Shown: one piece after another, positions 24,205 to 35,498 of the stretch
Layout of the letters: each line of letters opens with the position of its first letter
Numbering within the stretch: position 1 is the stretch's first letter
Assembly (NCBI GenBank): GCA_026545765.1
Contig: CM048841.1
Location: 89,386,636-89,450,635, forward strand
Reading direction: 5' to 3'
Length of the DNA: 64,000 nucleotides
Source of the DNA: Plantago major
Lineage: Eukaryota > Streptophyta > Magnoliopsida > Lamiales > Plantaginaceae
Notes under the pieces: model-generated
Database searches by the model: none
What the model was told of the DNA's origin: nothing
The model's input: only the letters and a program-made list of their open reading frames with translations
Made by a program: the position numbers and the translations under genes

Positions 24205-26663
24205 CTGCAGTAATTATAAAACTGAAACATTATCAAAATGTAAGACACCATGATTTCATAGAAACTAATTAGCAGTAGCACACAGTTCTCCCCTATGTTA
24301 ACCAAATTAAAGAGCTTAAACACTGTTGACCAGTTCGAGGAAGAGACACATAATAGAACTAGATGGGGATAGCTCATTAAAGCTCAAATAAAGACCAATA
24401 AACTGGTACACCCTGCAAGCATTTCTCACAACTATAATGTGATATTTGTATAACCAAAAGGCTTTTCTTGCTAGACGAACTCAATAAATTTCAACGGATT
24501 ATGAAACAAGGAATAAGATGCCAGTTAGGCCTAAAAGTGAAGTAATTTAGAGATTTAAGAACCACAAAAATTCAACCAGGAACAGAAACAGTAGGAAAAA
24601 AAATCACATAAACTCAACCAAGAACAAAAACAGCAAAAAAACTATATACTGCAACTGCAGACAAGATTCTTAGTCTCTCAGAAACCTAAGAGAATAACAT
24701 GCTTTAAGGTGTACACGGAAACATACTCTATAGTCTTTACACTTTTTTGGCACTTCCAACAGTATATGTCAATTAATTGGTGAGCAGCACCTTAATGAGG
24801 AATAGTATAACAATGCGAGAAGCCATCAAAATGCCACATAAAAATAGCAAATGCATTACTATAATCCATAAATAATAAAAAAGACAGATGCCAGCAACTC
24901 AATTAGTCCATCAAAATGGAAAATACAGTCTTGCATTTCTAATATTGTATCAACTAACAGTACCCTTGTATTTATACTCAAATATTCAGCTGGCTTCTTC
25001 TTTATATAATTTCATAAAATAGACAAATAACAGTTGCTAAAGTAAAAACCCTAATTGTCACTATAGAGAAGATAGTGACACCATTACAGTAATCACAGAA
25101 AAGTAACACCTGCAGCATAACGGTGCTTAGCAATGAAGCACACTATGCAATGATATTTACTGTAGAGAGAATAGCAATCACTACTAACAACTTTGGTTAG
25201 CAGTTACCACTTTGAGCAACATGCAAACTCTTTCCTGAAGTTCAATCAACATCAGAGAGACTTGTCTGCCTTCAGAATGTATACCATTTTGACTGAAGGT
25301 TCACTAAGGCACACAACTACTTGTCTATAAGGTTTTTACAACCGCTACATAGCTTTATCTACTCAAAGTCATAGTTACGAAATCAACTCATAAATAGCAA
25401 TATAAGATACAACCATACAAGACCTCCAATACTATTATCATTGGAAGTTGGAACTCAGAGTGATGCATGCCTCATTTAAGCACACAATCACTTCATAACC
25501 TAAGAGGCGACTTTATGTGATCATAATTTTATATGTATTAAGCTGCACAACTCAAGCAGCAACTCCAAGTTCATCTATGATTTTCTGAAAAACTAAATGG
25601 TGAAAGCTTGTCCGGAATAGCGCTGAGTAAAACAATCATAACCTTATTGTTCTTTCAAGTTTCAACATTGTTGTTCTGAATCCATCGACTTGCCCCCAAA
25701 CAGAGGGCAGCCCTTCCGGCAGTCTTTTCTCCATTAACATTAAAAAAAGATTCAAAACAACAGTTCCCAATGGCTCTCACCCACTCAAAAGTTTTCTTGA
25801 GAATTACTTATTATCTTAGGTGACCGGAAATGGATCATATATCAACAAAGATAATCCCAGAATTACTGTAGTCTATCCTAATAGTTACCCAAAAAGAACA
25901 CTCGGCACAGAGAAAGTGAGGGAGATGCAATGGATGAGTAAACTTGATAAGTATAGATTAACTTGAATCTCAAGATCCTTCAACACATTTATACCAAGTT
26001 ACTAACAGCAACCAAAAGGAGAAAGCAAGAAAAAAGACAATTGAACTCAAGTTACAGAAACAAGTATTAGCTATACTATAGTTGCTATATAGACAAGTCC
26101 AAAGTGTTGAATAAACACACTGCAAAAACACTTTGTACTGTCACTATACGCGTAATTAAGCCTCAACGTCCAATAGTTAATACTTAATAGACAGATCAAT
26201 CCTATATATCCACAAGAAATCACCAATATCTGCTCAGTAAATCATCCTATACAAATACACAACTGGAAACGCATCTAGTCCAGTTCAAGCTAAAATAGAA
26301 GGTGCAGAAGCTTAGGTAGGATACCACACCCAACGGCCTCACTTGCACCACACCTTCCCCTACCTGTAAACACTGCTACCAACCACATTACACAAATCAA
26401 TTCCACTGAACTTAATCCTCAGTTACTCTCATGGCAAAGGACAACAAAAGAAGCATTGCAAATCCACAGGCGAAGAAAGGCACACTACAGCATCTCCAGT
26501 GAACAAACAACAAGGTAAAATTAAAAAACGAGTATAAACAACAACATCCAACCAACACTCAGCCAGTTTCAGCTCAAAAACACATAAATCATCAACCAAA
26601 TCAACAACATTCAAGTGAAGTCCACAAATCAACGAAATAAATGGTAAAAGAGTTAGGGTTTAA
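24205..26663 (-). other. 5' UTR intron of the FRS gene (inferred)
   Basis: About 2.46 kb without coding potential between the acceptor at 24,205-24,210 and a likely donor (gcgaaag|gttaaacc) at about 26,662. A long leader intron is common in this family, but no transcript data are available. Confidence 0.4.
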
Positions 26664-26990
26664 CCTTTCGCATATCTGAGCTAAAAAAAATCCCCAATCT
26701 CAGAGATTAAGCTACACCACAACGAACTGAAGGTCAGAATTCAGCAGCAGGTCGCATTGTAACGCCAGAAATGAAGTGTTTGACGAGAAAAATGCACATG
26801 AAGTCATACAAGTATCATTCGAGCTGAAACGAAATCGGTGAGAGAAATCAACATTTGATGTGAGAGAGAATACTGGTTGGGAGAGGAATTTAGGTCTGTT
26901 AATGAAGGAAAATTTGCTCGGTGAGTCACAGTGATAGGGGTTGAAGAAGAAGAAGAAGAAGAAGATTTTCAGACCGGTTCAGTTTTGTAC
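26664..26990 (-). other. Probable 5' UTR exon and promoter edge of the FRS gene
   Basis: A pyrimidine-rich leader on the - strand, including a (CTT)n run (gaagaagaagaagaa on +) at about 26,943-26,965, ends at the inferred donor. The transcript start is unknown. Confidence 0.4.
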
Positions 26991-27760
26991 GGTGGCGTGC
27001 AATCTGTGCGAGAGATTATCGTGCGCTTTACGGTGCCCGATGAACCATATCGTGTCGCCTCTTCATTGGCTAACTAGAGGCAACTTTATTTTTTTCATTC
27101 CTTTTTCCCTTTTACTTTAGGATTTATTTACTACAAATTTTTGCGATAAACGTTCTTCTGATCTTCATCACATATTTAATTACAAATATTATATGATTAA
27201 TTTTAAACATTGTATGTATAATAAACTGCATTATAATTATATTATTTGTATTTTTAAACATGTGATGTTTGTATCTCTGCGATGTTTGTAATAAAATATG
27301 TGATCCGGTATCTACGAGAGACGGTCTATCGTAACAGTTGCTCTTCTTTACCAGGAAGTCTTTGTCTACAAACGGTTCTATATTGTCAGAAAAATAAATG
27401 CTACATGTGAATCTATGTATACAATTGACAACTCAATTTAAATTCCATTCGTTCACAACTTATTCAATTTTAATCGGGTGCATACACGTGTCACTCTTTA
27501 AGTATAACGTGTGAGGTTCGAATCCTCCTGAATGATTCTTTTCCTTTTTATATCATTTTTTTTCAATCATAGGTATTTCTTAATAATATGTGTAATTCAA
27601 ATATATGTACGTAGTTAAAAACTACACGCTTTTATCAACTCTTGTGTAAAATGATTAATTTATAATTTGAAACTTAAACTTTTTATTTTTATTTTTTTAA
27701 CAAAGAAAGTTTTATTCCAATGGTCAAGAAAAGTACATCGACTCAGTATATACACCATCT
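26991..27760. other. Gene-free spacer with tRNA-like relic
   Basis: No gene. A B-box-like string GGTTCGAATCC at about 27,515-27,525, with cgggtgcatac upstream, suggests a worn tRNA-derived SINE. The rest is AT-rich. Confidence 0.35.
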
Positions 27761-27768
27761 ATCAAAAT

Positions 27769-28784
27769 CAGCAATGTTAAACGCAGCGCGTTTTCGGCTA
27801 AACGCAACACAAATATTTTGTAAGTTGACGAAAATGCCCCTAGCTAAAAAAAAACTTATGAAATACGAAAAAATTTAAAAAACTCGTATATACATACGAA
27901 AACATTATACGAACATGTACGGACAGTAAATAACAACAGTAAACACAAATCGGAAAAATTTTCGAAATTTTTTTTTCAAAAAATATTTCGGTTATAAAAA
28001 TTTTCGAATTTTTTTTTTCGAAAAATATACGAACATGTACGGACAGTAAATAACAACAGTAAACACAAATCGGAAAAAATTTCGAATTTTTTTTTTTTGA
28101 AAAATATTTCGGTTGTAAAAATATTTACAAAAAACTTGAAGTAATTTCGAAAAAAAAAAATTTTTGTTTTTTAAAATAATAAAGGTTATGAAATGGCCAG
28201 TTTTAAAACCGGCCAAATTAAAACCGGCCAGTTCATAATCTTTTTTTTTTTTTGTAAAAATTGAAAGTAATTTGGAAATTTAAAAAAAAATTTTAAAAAT
28301 ACGAAATGGGATGTGGCCGGCCAAAGGGTGATTTCAAATTTTTTTAAATTTCCAAATTACTTTCAATTTTTACAAAAAAAAAAAGAAAAAGAAAAAACAG
28401 ATTATGAACTGGCCGGTTTTAAAACCGGCCATTTCACCATTTGGCCGGTTTTAAAACCGGCCAAATTATGAAATGGCCGGTTTTAAAACCGGCCATTTCA
28501 TAACCTTTATTTTAAAAAAAAAATTTCGAAATTACTTCAAGTTTTTTGTAAATATTTTTATAACTGAAATATTTTTTGCAAAAAAAAAAAATTCAAAATT
28601 TTTTCCGATTTGTGTTTACTGTTGTTATTTACTGCATATGTTCAGATAATGTTTTCGTATGTATATACGAGTTTTTTAAATTTTTTCGTATTTCATAAGT
28701 TTTTTTTAGCTAGGGGCATTTTCGTCAACTTACAAAATATTTGTGTTGCGTTTAGCCGAAAACGCGCTGCGTTTAACAACCCCC
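27769..28784. mobile_element. 1-kb foldback DNA element with long inverted arms
   Basis: The outer ends read gttaaacgcagcgcgttttc (left) and its reverse complement (right), and the arms stay complementary for about 400 bp towards the middle. The flanks share ATCAAAAT (27,761-27,768 and 28,785-28,792), an 8-bp target duplication as in hAT elements, or 9 bp with one mismatch as in Mutator. The left arm carries a duplicated segment of about 117 bp (cgaacatgtacggacag at about 27,911 and 28,028). The centre is made of repeated palindromes (ggccggttttaaaaccggcc). No coding capacity. Confidence 0.8.
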
Positions 28785-29337
28785 ATCAAAATGACAAATT
28801 CACAGAGACCATCTAAACACGAGGATAGCTTAGCAAACGCTTACAAACATTAGTTAGCTCAACATCTTGGACACACCTCCCCCTACATCCTTTTGTATCA
28901 TGGAACGGAGTACAAAATTCAAATCAACCACATCATTGAAAATCGACTGATTATGTTTACCTGCTATCCAATATACAAATTGTTGATCCGAAAGGTCGAA
29001 TCCATATGTGATAATAACAAACATTATGTTGTGGACTAGCAATGTTTTTAAGTTCAATATGTCTCTACTAAATCCATGTAAAGTTGGCCAAGTTAAATTT
29101 GATTTTCATCAATCGGCCACCGTTCTAAAACGTCGTTCGAAATGTTTGCGTTTAGGTCATTCTTTGAAACATATTATATTGTTTATCATTATCTACGATA
29201 TAAATATTTGTGCTAGAAAAATGGTGTACACGTTTTTCTCTTATAAAATCAGAGATTATGCAGTATAATGTTATTTATTATTTGGATTAAAATCTCTTTA
29301 TCAAATGAGTATTATATAAATTTAAAGAGTAAGTATC
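28785..29337. other. Gene-free spacer
   Basis: AT-rich, no supported ORF or repeat recognised. Confidence 0.4.
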
Positions 29338-29555
29338 ATGGGAGACAGTCTCTGGATAATTTATTTAGAGACGGACATATATTGTCAAAAAAATCATTCA
29401 TGTTATTAATCAAAACACATATATTCTCAACATTGGTGTTTTTTCATATTACAACAAGATTTGTTTCATTAATAACATAAACATTTTGATTAATAACATG
29501 GATGGTTTTATTGATAACATAGGTCGTCTCTAGATAACTTATCTAGAGACTGGGC
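29338..29555. mobile_element. Palindrome-ended MITE
   Basis: Ends gggagacagtctctgg...ttatttagagacggac and gtcgtctctagataac...ttatctagagactggg. Each end is itself nearly self-complementary, and the two ends are inverted relative to each other. The core contains repeats of gattaataacat. Same family as 52,390 and 53,846. Confidence 0.65.
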
Positions 29556-30534
29556 CGTTTTGCAATTTGCCACCAAACAAGTCAAATTTCATTAATTTCT
29601 CGTGGATCCGGATTAAAAGACCCGACTTGGACAATTGGTTTCTGTATATAAACAGATTCAACGCTTTTCTCTCCTTTTTCTCTCTTCTTTTCTTTCTGAT
29701 GTTTCTCGTTTCTAAAGTTCTCTGCAAAATCACCATTAGACAAACATATCCAGCGCTCTGAGTGTCCGATCTCGACTCGAAACTTCATTGTAAGTGTTGT
29801 TTTATTGTTTTCGTTTTCGTTTTTCCCGTTTTTGCCTGTTTTTCTTCAATTTTGTGTTGGTTAAGGTTTGATTGAGGTTTTTTGTCTTCATTTTGCTTGT
29901 TTGTTTGTTGTTTTAGTTAATCGGTTTATGCATTCACTAGGTGTAATCGTTTTCGCATACGAATTTGATGATTTTCATTCAAAATCTGACCTAAATCATG
30001 AACTCAGATCTGAAAAAATAAGGTGCAAAACATTTTTATGTTCTTTCCGATATGTGCTATGTTCTCAATGATACTACCCATGTTCTCTGGAATATGTCCT
30101 ATGTTTTCATTTAAAACCTGACTGTCATTTTATGCTTTGTTTTTTGACAACATCATATTGAGTTCTGTTTTTTACTATACGCCCTATGTTCTTACGTATA
30201 TGTACTATCTTCTCACCGATATACCCCATGTTCTTAACATTCCACTATGTTTGCTATGAAATAGTTGCCATGTCCGTGTGAAAATATTATATGCAACATA
30301 GTCCATGTTTCTCCACCATTTTTTACTTGTGTTCTATGTATTATCTATTTTTTACTTGTGTTCTATGTAAAATCCTCTATGGGTTGTTGACATGGGTTGT
30401 TTGTTTGATAACATAGGTGATATGTTTGAAAAGATAGATTTGTCTTCTTTGTAGATGTCGAAAATGATGGTGATGAGCGCTCAAATTATTTGCAGTAATG
30501 TGATGTCTGGCGAAGACTGTTGATTTATATGATG

Positions 30535-30625
30535 TAGATGAGCAGATGAAGCGAGAAGATGATGAACTTGAATTTAAATTGATAGACATCAAGAGGGGGA
30601 CTGGAGAGTACATGCAGAAGAAATA
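30535..30625 (+). pseudogene. Short coding-like remnant inside the inverted structure
   Basis: The + strand reads DVDEQMKREDDELEFKLIDI followed by KRGTGEYMQKK and a stop. Codon use and the charged composition look more protein-like than the surrounding AT-rich DNA, but I cannot assign a family. It may be a captured exon or the tail of a transposase. Confidence 0.3.
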
Positions 30626-31439
30626 GATCTTTATGTTTCTTTTTCTCGTAGATGATCATAGTACAACCTGTAACTGAATGATCCAGTTTTCGTTTGAATG
30701 TATCTTGTCTGTTGGGATCATGATTTTATATGTTGAAAACATGGATGGAAGAGTTGAGAACATAATTTTAGTTTTTATGTTTTTTGACATACATGTGATG
30801 CAAATGTTGAGAACAGGCAGTAATATGTTGAGAACTTGGTTTAATATGATAAGAAGATGGGCGAAAATATTGAGAACATGGAGTAATAATATGTTGATAA
30901 CATGGATTAATATCGTGAGAACATGGTGTAATATATTGGGAACATGGATTAATATCGTGAGAACATGGATAAAAAATGCAGATAGAATGGTCTTTAATCT
31001 ACAAATATATAACATGACTTCAAAAAAATTTACTCCATAAAATGTTGAAAATATTGAAAACATGGGTGAATATGTTGAGATTATGGATGAATATATTGAG
31101 ATCATGGCTTTATAAATAACATTGTAATAGCATATAAACCACGATCAAAAAACAAGATTATATATATTCAAAATAAACCTAGACCATTCATTTACATCAT
31201 GTTGTACTTGTGTTCATACATCTGCAAAAATAAAGGAACATATAACTCCTCCTCCTCCTCCTCCTCGTCTTCTTCTTCTTCTTCTTCTTCAAGTTGATGA
31301 ATTCAGTAACCTTCATCGACAAATAACCCCTCGATGCATTAATATCATCCAATCACAAATTGCAAAAATTTCAACGTGCAACACCATCATTTTTTATACC
31401 TGCAATGGACATAACTATCTTATCAAACAAACTGCAGAT

Positions 31440-31870
31440 ATTATGGTTCAAATAGTAGAGAACATGAAATGTTATGCAAACAAATGCATCGTGTTGGCAT
31501 ACCAACTGCTACATTACAATCATGGGTTAAATTGCAGAAAACATGGAGCAAATAGCAGAGAACATGTAATGTCATGCACACAAATTACTCATAATGGCAG
31601 ATCAACTACTATATTGTTATCATGGGTCAAACTGCAAAAAACATGGATCAAATTGCAGAGAACATAGAATGTCATGCAAACAAATTCTTCATAATGGCAG
31701 ATCAACTATTACATTGTAGTCATGGGTCAAACTGTAGGAATCATGGATCAAATAGCAGAGAACATGGAATGTCATGGAAACAACAGATCAACCACTACAT
31801 TGTAATCATGGGTCAAATTGCTGAAAGCATGGATCAAATAGTAGAGAACATGGAGTATACTACAAATACG
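31440..31870 (+). repeat. 100-bp tandem repeat array
   Basis: Four to five units with landmark gagaacatg at about 31,457, 31,558, 31,658, 31,758 and 31,852. Each unit has tcatgggtcaaa, catggatcaaatagcagag and atgcaaacaaat in the same order. Confidence 0.8.
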
Positions 31871-32739
31871 ATTTTCATATAGACATAGCACAACTATTTC
31901 ATAGCAAATATAGTGAATATTACACAGAACATAGGCAAAACGATAGAGAACATGGACTACGCTGCAAAAAATATTTTCACACGGACTGAGCAACTATTTC
32001 ATAGCAAACATAGTGGGTGTTGATGAGAACATGTGGTATATTGGTGAGAAGACAGTATATATACGTAAGAACATATGAAATACAGTAAAAAACAGAACTC
32101 AATATGATGTTGTAAAAAAACAGAGCACAAAACGACATTCAGGTTTTAAATGAAAACATATGACATATTTCAGAGAACATGGGTAGTATCGTTGAGAACA
32201 TGGAACATATACGAAAGCACATAGAAATGTTGTATACCTTGTTTTTTCAGATCTGAGTTCATCATTGCGGTCAGATTTTGATTGAAAACACCGTTCGATC
32301 CTTTTTCAAGCACGATTATGCATTGTGAATGCATAAACAACAACAAGAGCAATGAGTTACAATCACAACACAAAAATATAGATGAATAATTCTAGATCTA
32401 ACAAGTTGAAGCTAATTTTATCTTCCGAAACGCGAATCAACTATATAACAAGCTGTAATCAATCATAATATCTTCGATCTATCGTTTTTAGAAGAGCAAA
32501 TCGAAGAAAAACTTCCAAAAAACATTAAAACTATATACGAACACATACCTAACATTTTTCGATCGATTTTTTTATGCAGATTCATATAGTGTAGCAGCTG
32601 AGCTTTGATTTTTCGATCTGGTTGTAACCTGAAGATCGATTTCTGCGATTTGAAAGGAGATAGATGGTAGGGTTTTTCGAAGAGAGAATTTGTAGAGAGA
32701 GAATTTTATGAGGTAGCAGTGCATTGAATGAGCATGAGT

Positions 32740-32743
<4 letters not shown>

Positions 32744-32780
<37 letters not shown>
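32744..32780. repeat. TA microsatellite
   Basis: About 36 bp of TA at the right edge of the inverted structure. Confidence 0.85.
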
Positions 32781-32783
<3 letters not shown>

Positions 32784-32809
32784 TATATTTAATGTGGAGA
32801 TTAATTAGT

Positions 32810-33431
32810 TGACAACAGAGATTTTCTAGGAGAAAATCTCAAGTATAGATACACAAACTTTGTCAGACTAGATAACGTTATTCTTGATAAAACACTTACA
32901 ACCCGCAAAAACAACCCTTGTCCTTCCCTCTTGCTCCAGTCTAAGCTATCCCCACCTAGACTAAGTGACTCGTGCTAAGGAGTACAATCCACTCCTTTAT
33001 CACACGCTAACAATATCTTAGAAACTCACAGTACAATAATTGAATGATTGATAGACTCTTAGAACTTTCTCTATTTTCAAATACAATAAACTCAATGAGA
33101 ATCAATGGGATATTTGAAGACAACTTTGTTTCTTACAATTGAAGGAACTCATTGTTGTATGCGTTGTTGTCTATGTTCTTCCTTCTCCAGCCTTGAACCC
33201 ATATAAGCCTTAGAAAAACATGAATGCTGTAGCAGAAGCGTTTGTTTTGAATTTGTTGGATGACTAACGTTATTTACTGGAAGAATAACGTTAGTTAGTT
33301 TTGAATAAGCTGGAAGTCTTAATCTTGGAAGTCTAAATCCATTGTTGAGATTTTCTAGGAGAGTTTTACTCGTGAAAAAGAATCTTGCAAATAACAAATA
33401 ACAAAACAATATTCAAAATATATCTCCAACA
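32810..33431 (-). mobile_element. Solo LTR (Copia-like) on the - strand
   Basis: Read on the - strand the segment begins TGTTGGAGATATATTTTG and ends CTCTGTTGTCA, i.e. TG...CA termini. It has the layout of a Tork-type LTR with a leader-like region near the middle and end (gtgtgataaaggagtgg, cttagtctaggtgggg). No internal coding region adjoins it, so it is a solo LTR or truncated copy. Flanking 5-mers (ttagt, aagtc) do not match, so the insertion is old or the ends are off by a few bases. The motif gattttctaggaga occurs near both ends. Confidence 0.55.
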
Positions 33432-34087
33432 AAGTCCATTAAAAGAAGGATTATATTTAGAAAATCTATTTTAAATATATTTGAATTCCTTATTTGATCA
33501 AGAGATTTAATTCCAAATAATAAATAACATTAGTCCATAATATATAATTTTAGAAGGATAAATTACGTGAAACGTTGTTCTACCAAAAATATATCATACA
33601 TAATTAAGAAGTACAATCTACTCGAAAAAATGATCAAAAAATTAACGTTTCAAACGATGTTTCAGAAAGTTGGCAGTTTGATAAAAACCAAATTTAACCT
33701 AGCCAATTTTACATGAATTTAGTGGAGACATATTGAACTTATAAAAAAACTAACCTATCACATAATGTTTGGTATCATCACATATAGATTCGATTTCTCA
33801 AGTCAACACGAATTCAGCACAAAGAGGCCATTGAATCCAGGACTGACTTCACAAGAATCATTCATTCTACACACTTATACATTCTTGAATAAACTTCAAA
33901 TCATACTTTATATAGATTTTTTATTCCCATCGAGTTTCATTCCCGTCGAAACTAGATGACCATTGACTAATTATCGAAATTTGAACATACAATTGTATTT
34001 TGGATATTAAAAAAGAGCATAAGTCGCTCCTTTTTCTTTAGCAAACCACTAGTAGTATATTTTTTTTGACAGAATTATTCTCTGTTA
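33432..34087. other. Gene-free spacer
   Basis: AT-rich DNA; nothing recognised. Confidence 0.4.
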
Positions 34088-35002
34088 TTTTCAACCTAAA
34101 TTCGATTCGATTCGATTCGATTCGATTCGGTTTAATTCCGTTCGATTCGATTGGTTCGTCTTGATTATTCGATTCATTAAATTCATATTATTATTATTAT
34201 TATTGTTGTTGTTGTTAATAATAATAATATTATTATTAATATTATTTTATCATTTATTTACACACCCGATCTTTTGTACGAGGAAAATAAGAAAATTTAT
34301 CCAATTGAGTTATTTTCAACTTTTTTTCTTTCTTTCTTTTTAATATGACTTTTAGTAGATCAATGAAATAAAGAGTATAGTTACAATTTGAACAAACAAA
34401 AAATCTACATGTTCAAAAACTTCAAAACAAGTTAAACCAAACCAAAAGTCGGACCAAACTTTATAAAAATAATATTATATATCACAAATATTGAAAAATG
34501 TCATTTATTCCTCTATATTATCTTCCTCGGACTCTATATTATCTTTCTCGTGCTCTATATTGCCTGGAATAGAGCGTCAAATTCTCAATGTCATCTCCTC
34601 ACTTGCTCATCGCTTTTCCTTGTCGGGTTCAATAAATCATTATCCACTCCACCTGGACATTGATATCATGTTAAAACCGGTATTTCAAGTTTACGCGCAT
34701 AAAATTATGAAGAGTGAAGGTAGCAACAATCACGTATATTTGATATGTGTCTTCCATTTGAGGCATCGTATAAAGTACCTTCCACGCGGTTGGTTTTAAA
34801 GTTTGTTATACAATAATAAATAAAAATGTAAAGTGACAGAAAAAAGAGTAGGAAGAATGTGAGAAAAATGACAAAAATAATATATTTTTTTAATTGTGAT
34901 TATATATACCATCATATAATTGTTATTATTATTACACAATAATTTCTTGATTCGATTCGATTAGTTTGATTCGATTCCAAGAATTTCAAATTTAGGTTGA
35001 AA
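34088..35002. repeat. Element with short inverted ends and (TTCGA)n tracts
   Basis: TTTTCAACCTAAATT at the left recurs inverted at the right (AATTTAGGTTGAAAA-type, about 34,988-35,002). Next to each end is an attcgattcgattcg microsatellite, in opposite orientation on the two sides. A TTA/TAA microsatellite lies at 34,180-34,250. This looks like a 0.9-kb non-autonomous element, but no target duplication was found. Confidence 0.35.
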
Positions 35003-35498
35003 AAGCGAGGCTTAGTAGATCTCGAATCAGATACGGATTCATCCGCATCCTTGCAGAGCAATCCGCAAGTTACGTATCAGGTAACCGATGGAGTTTTTTA
35101 CATCCGTATTGGCGGATATCACCCAAACGGACCGGATAAAATACGTTGCACACCCTACAGTCTACGCATGCGTGTAATGGAACATTCAGAAATAGTAGCA
35201 TTATTTACTTGGCTTACCATTTTGTCTTTCGAACAGCATCTTCTAATAAGATGGAACAATATTCTTGTGGAAATTCAGTTCAATTGCAAACGACATGTCT
35301 ATTACATATTGATAACAAACACAGTGCCCACCAACTTTGGATTGTTGATAGCATGAACCAATAACTAGTTCTTCTCCATCAACATGTCTGGATTTCCAAT
35401 CAAAATATAATTAGGTCAGAATGGGAAAAAGCTCTCAGCTCTTGCTATGGCCAAATGTAAAGGGAAGAGTAAAGTATAGGCATGTCTGGTGATCATGC
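35003..35498. other. Spacer and 3' region of the membrane-protein gene
   Basis: A 119-codon + frame here has no recognisable domain, and its sequence overlaps the element edge; I do not call it a gene. The right part is probably the 3' UTR of the minus-strand gene. Confidence 0.35.

Larger units (their letters stand above)
29750..32740. repeat. 3-kb inverted structure built of GAGAACATGG-type repeats
   Basis: Left arm (about 29,900-30,330) and right arm (about 31,975-32,370) are reverse complements with many substitutions: for example atgaactcagatctgaaaaaa / ttttttcagatctgagttcat, and gctatgaaatagttgcc / caactatttcatagc. Between them are short tandem repeats of ttgagaacatgg (30,770-30,980), a GAA/CTC-rich tract at 31,248-31,290, and a roughly 100-bp tandem array (31,440-31,870). 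A degraded MULE or foldback element is the most likely explanation; the ends are not defined. Confidence 0.6.

Noticed and set aside
30656-31105. 149-codon - strand frame with repeated Leu/Ile/His motifs
   Set aside because: Arises from the tandem gagaacatgg repeats in the inverted structure; low-complexity composition, no domain.
31443-31882. Overlapping + frames with repeated SNCRKHG-like motifs
   Set aside because: Each repeat is one unit of the 100-bp tandem array; frames shift between units.
34997-35356. 119-codon + frame (starts MKKRGLVDLESDTD)
   Set aside because: It overlaps the inverted-end element, has no recognisable domain and shows no splice or conservation signal that I can judge.
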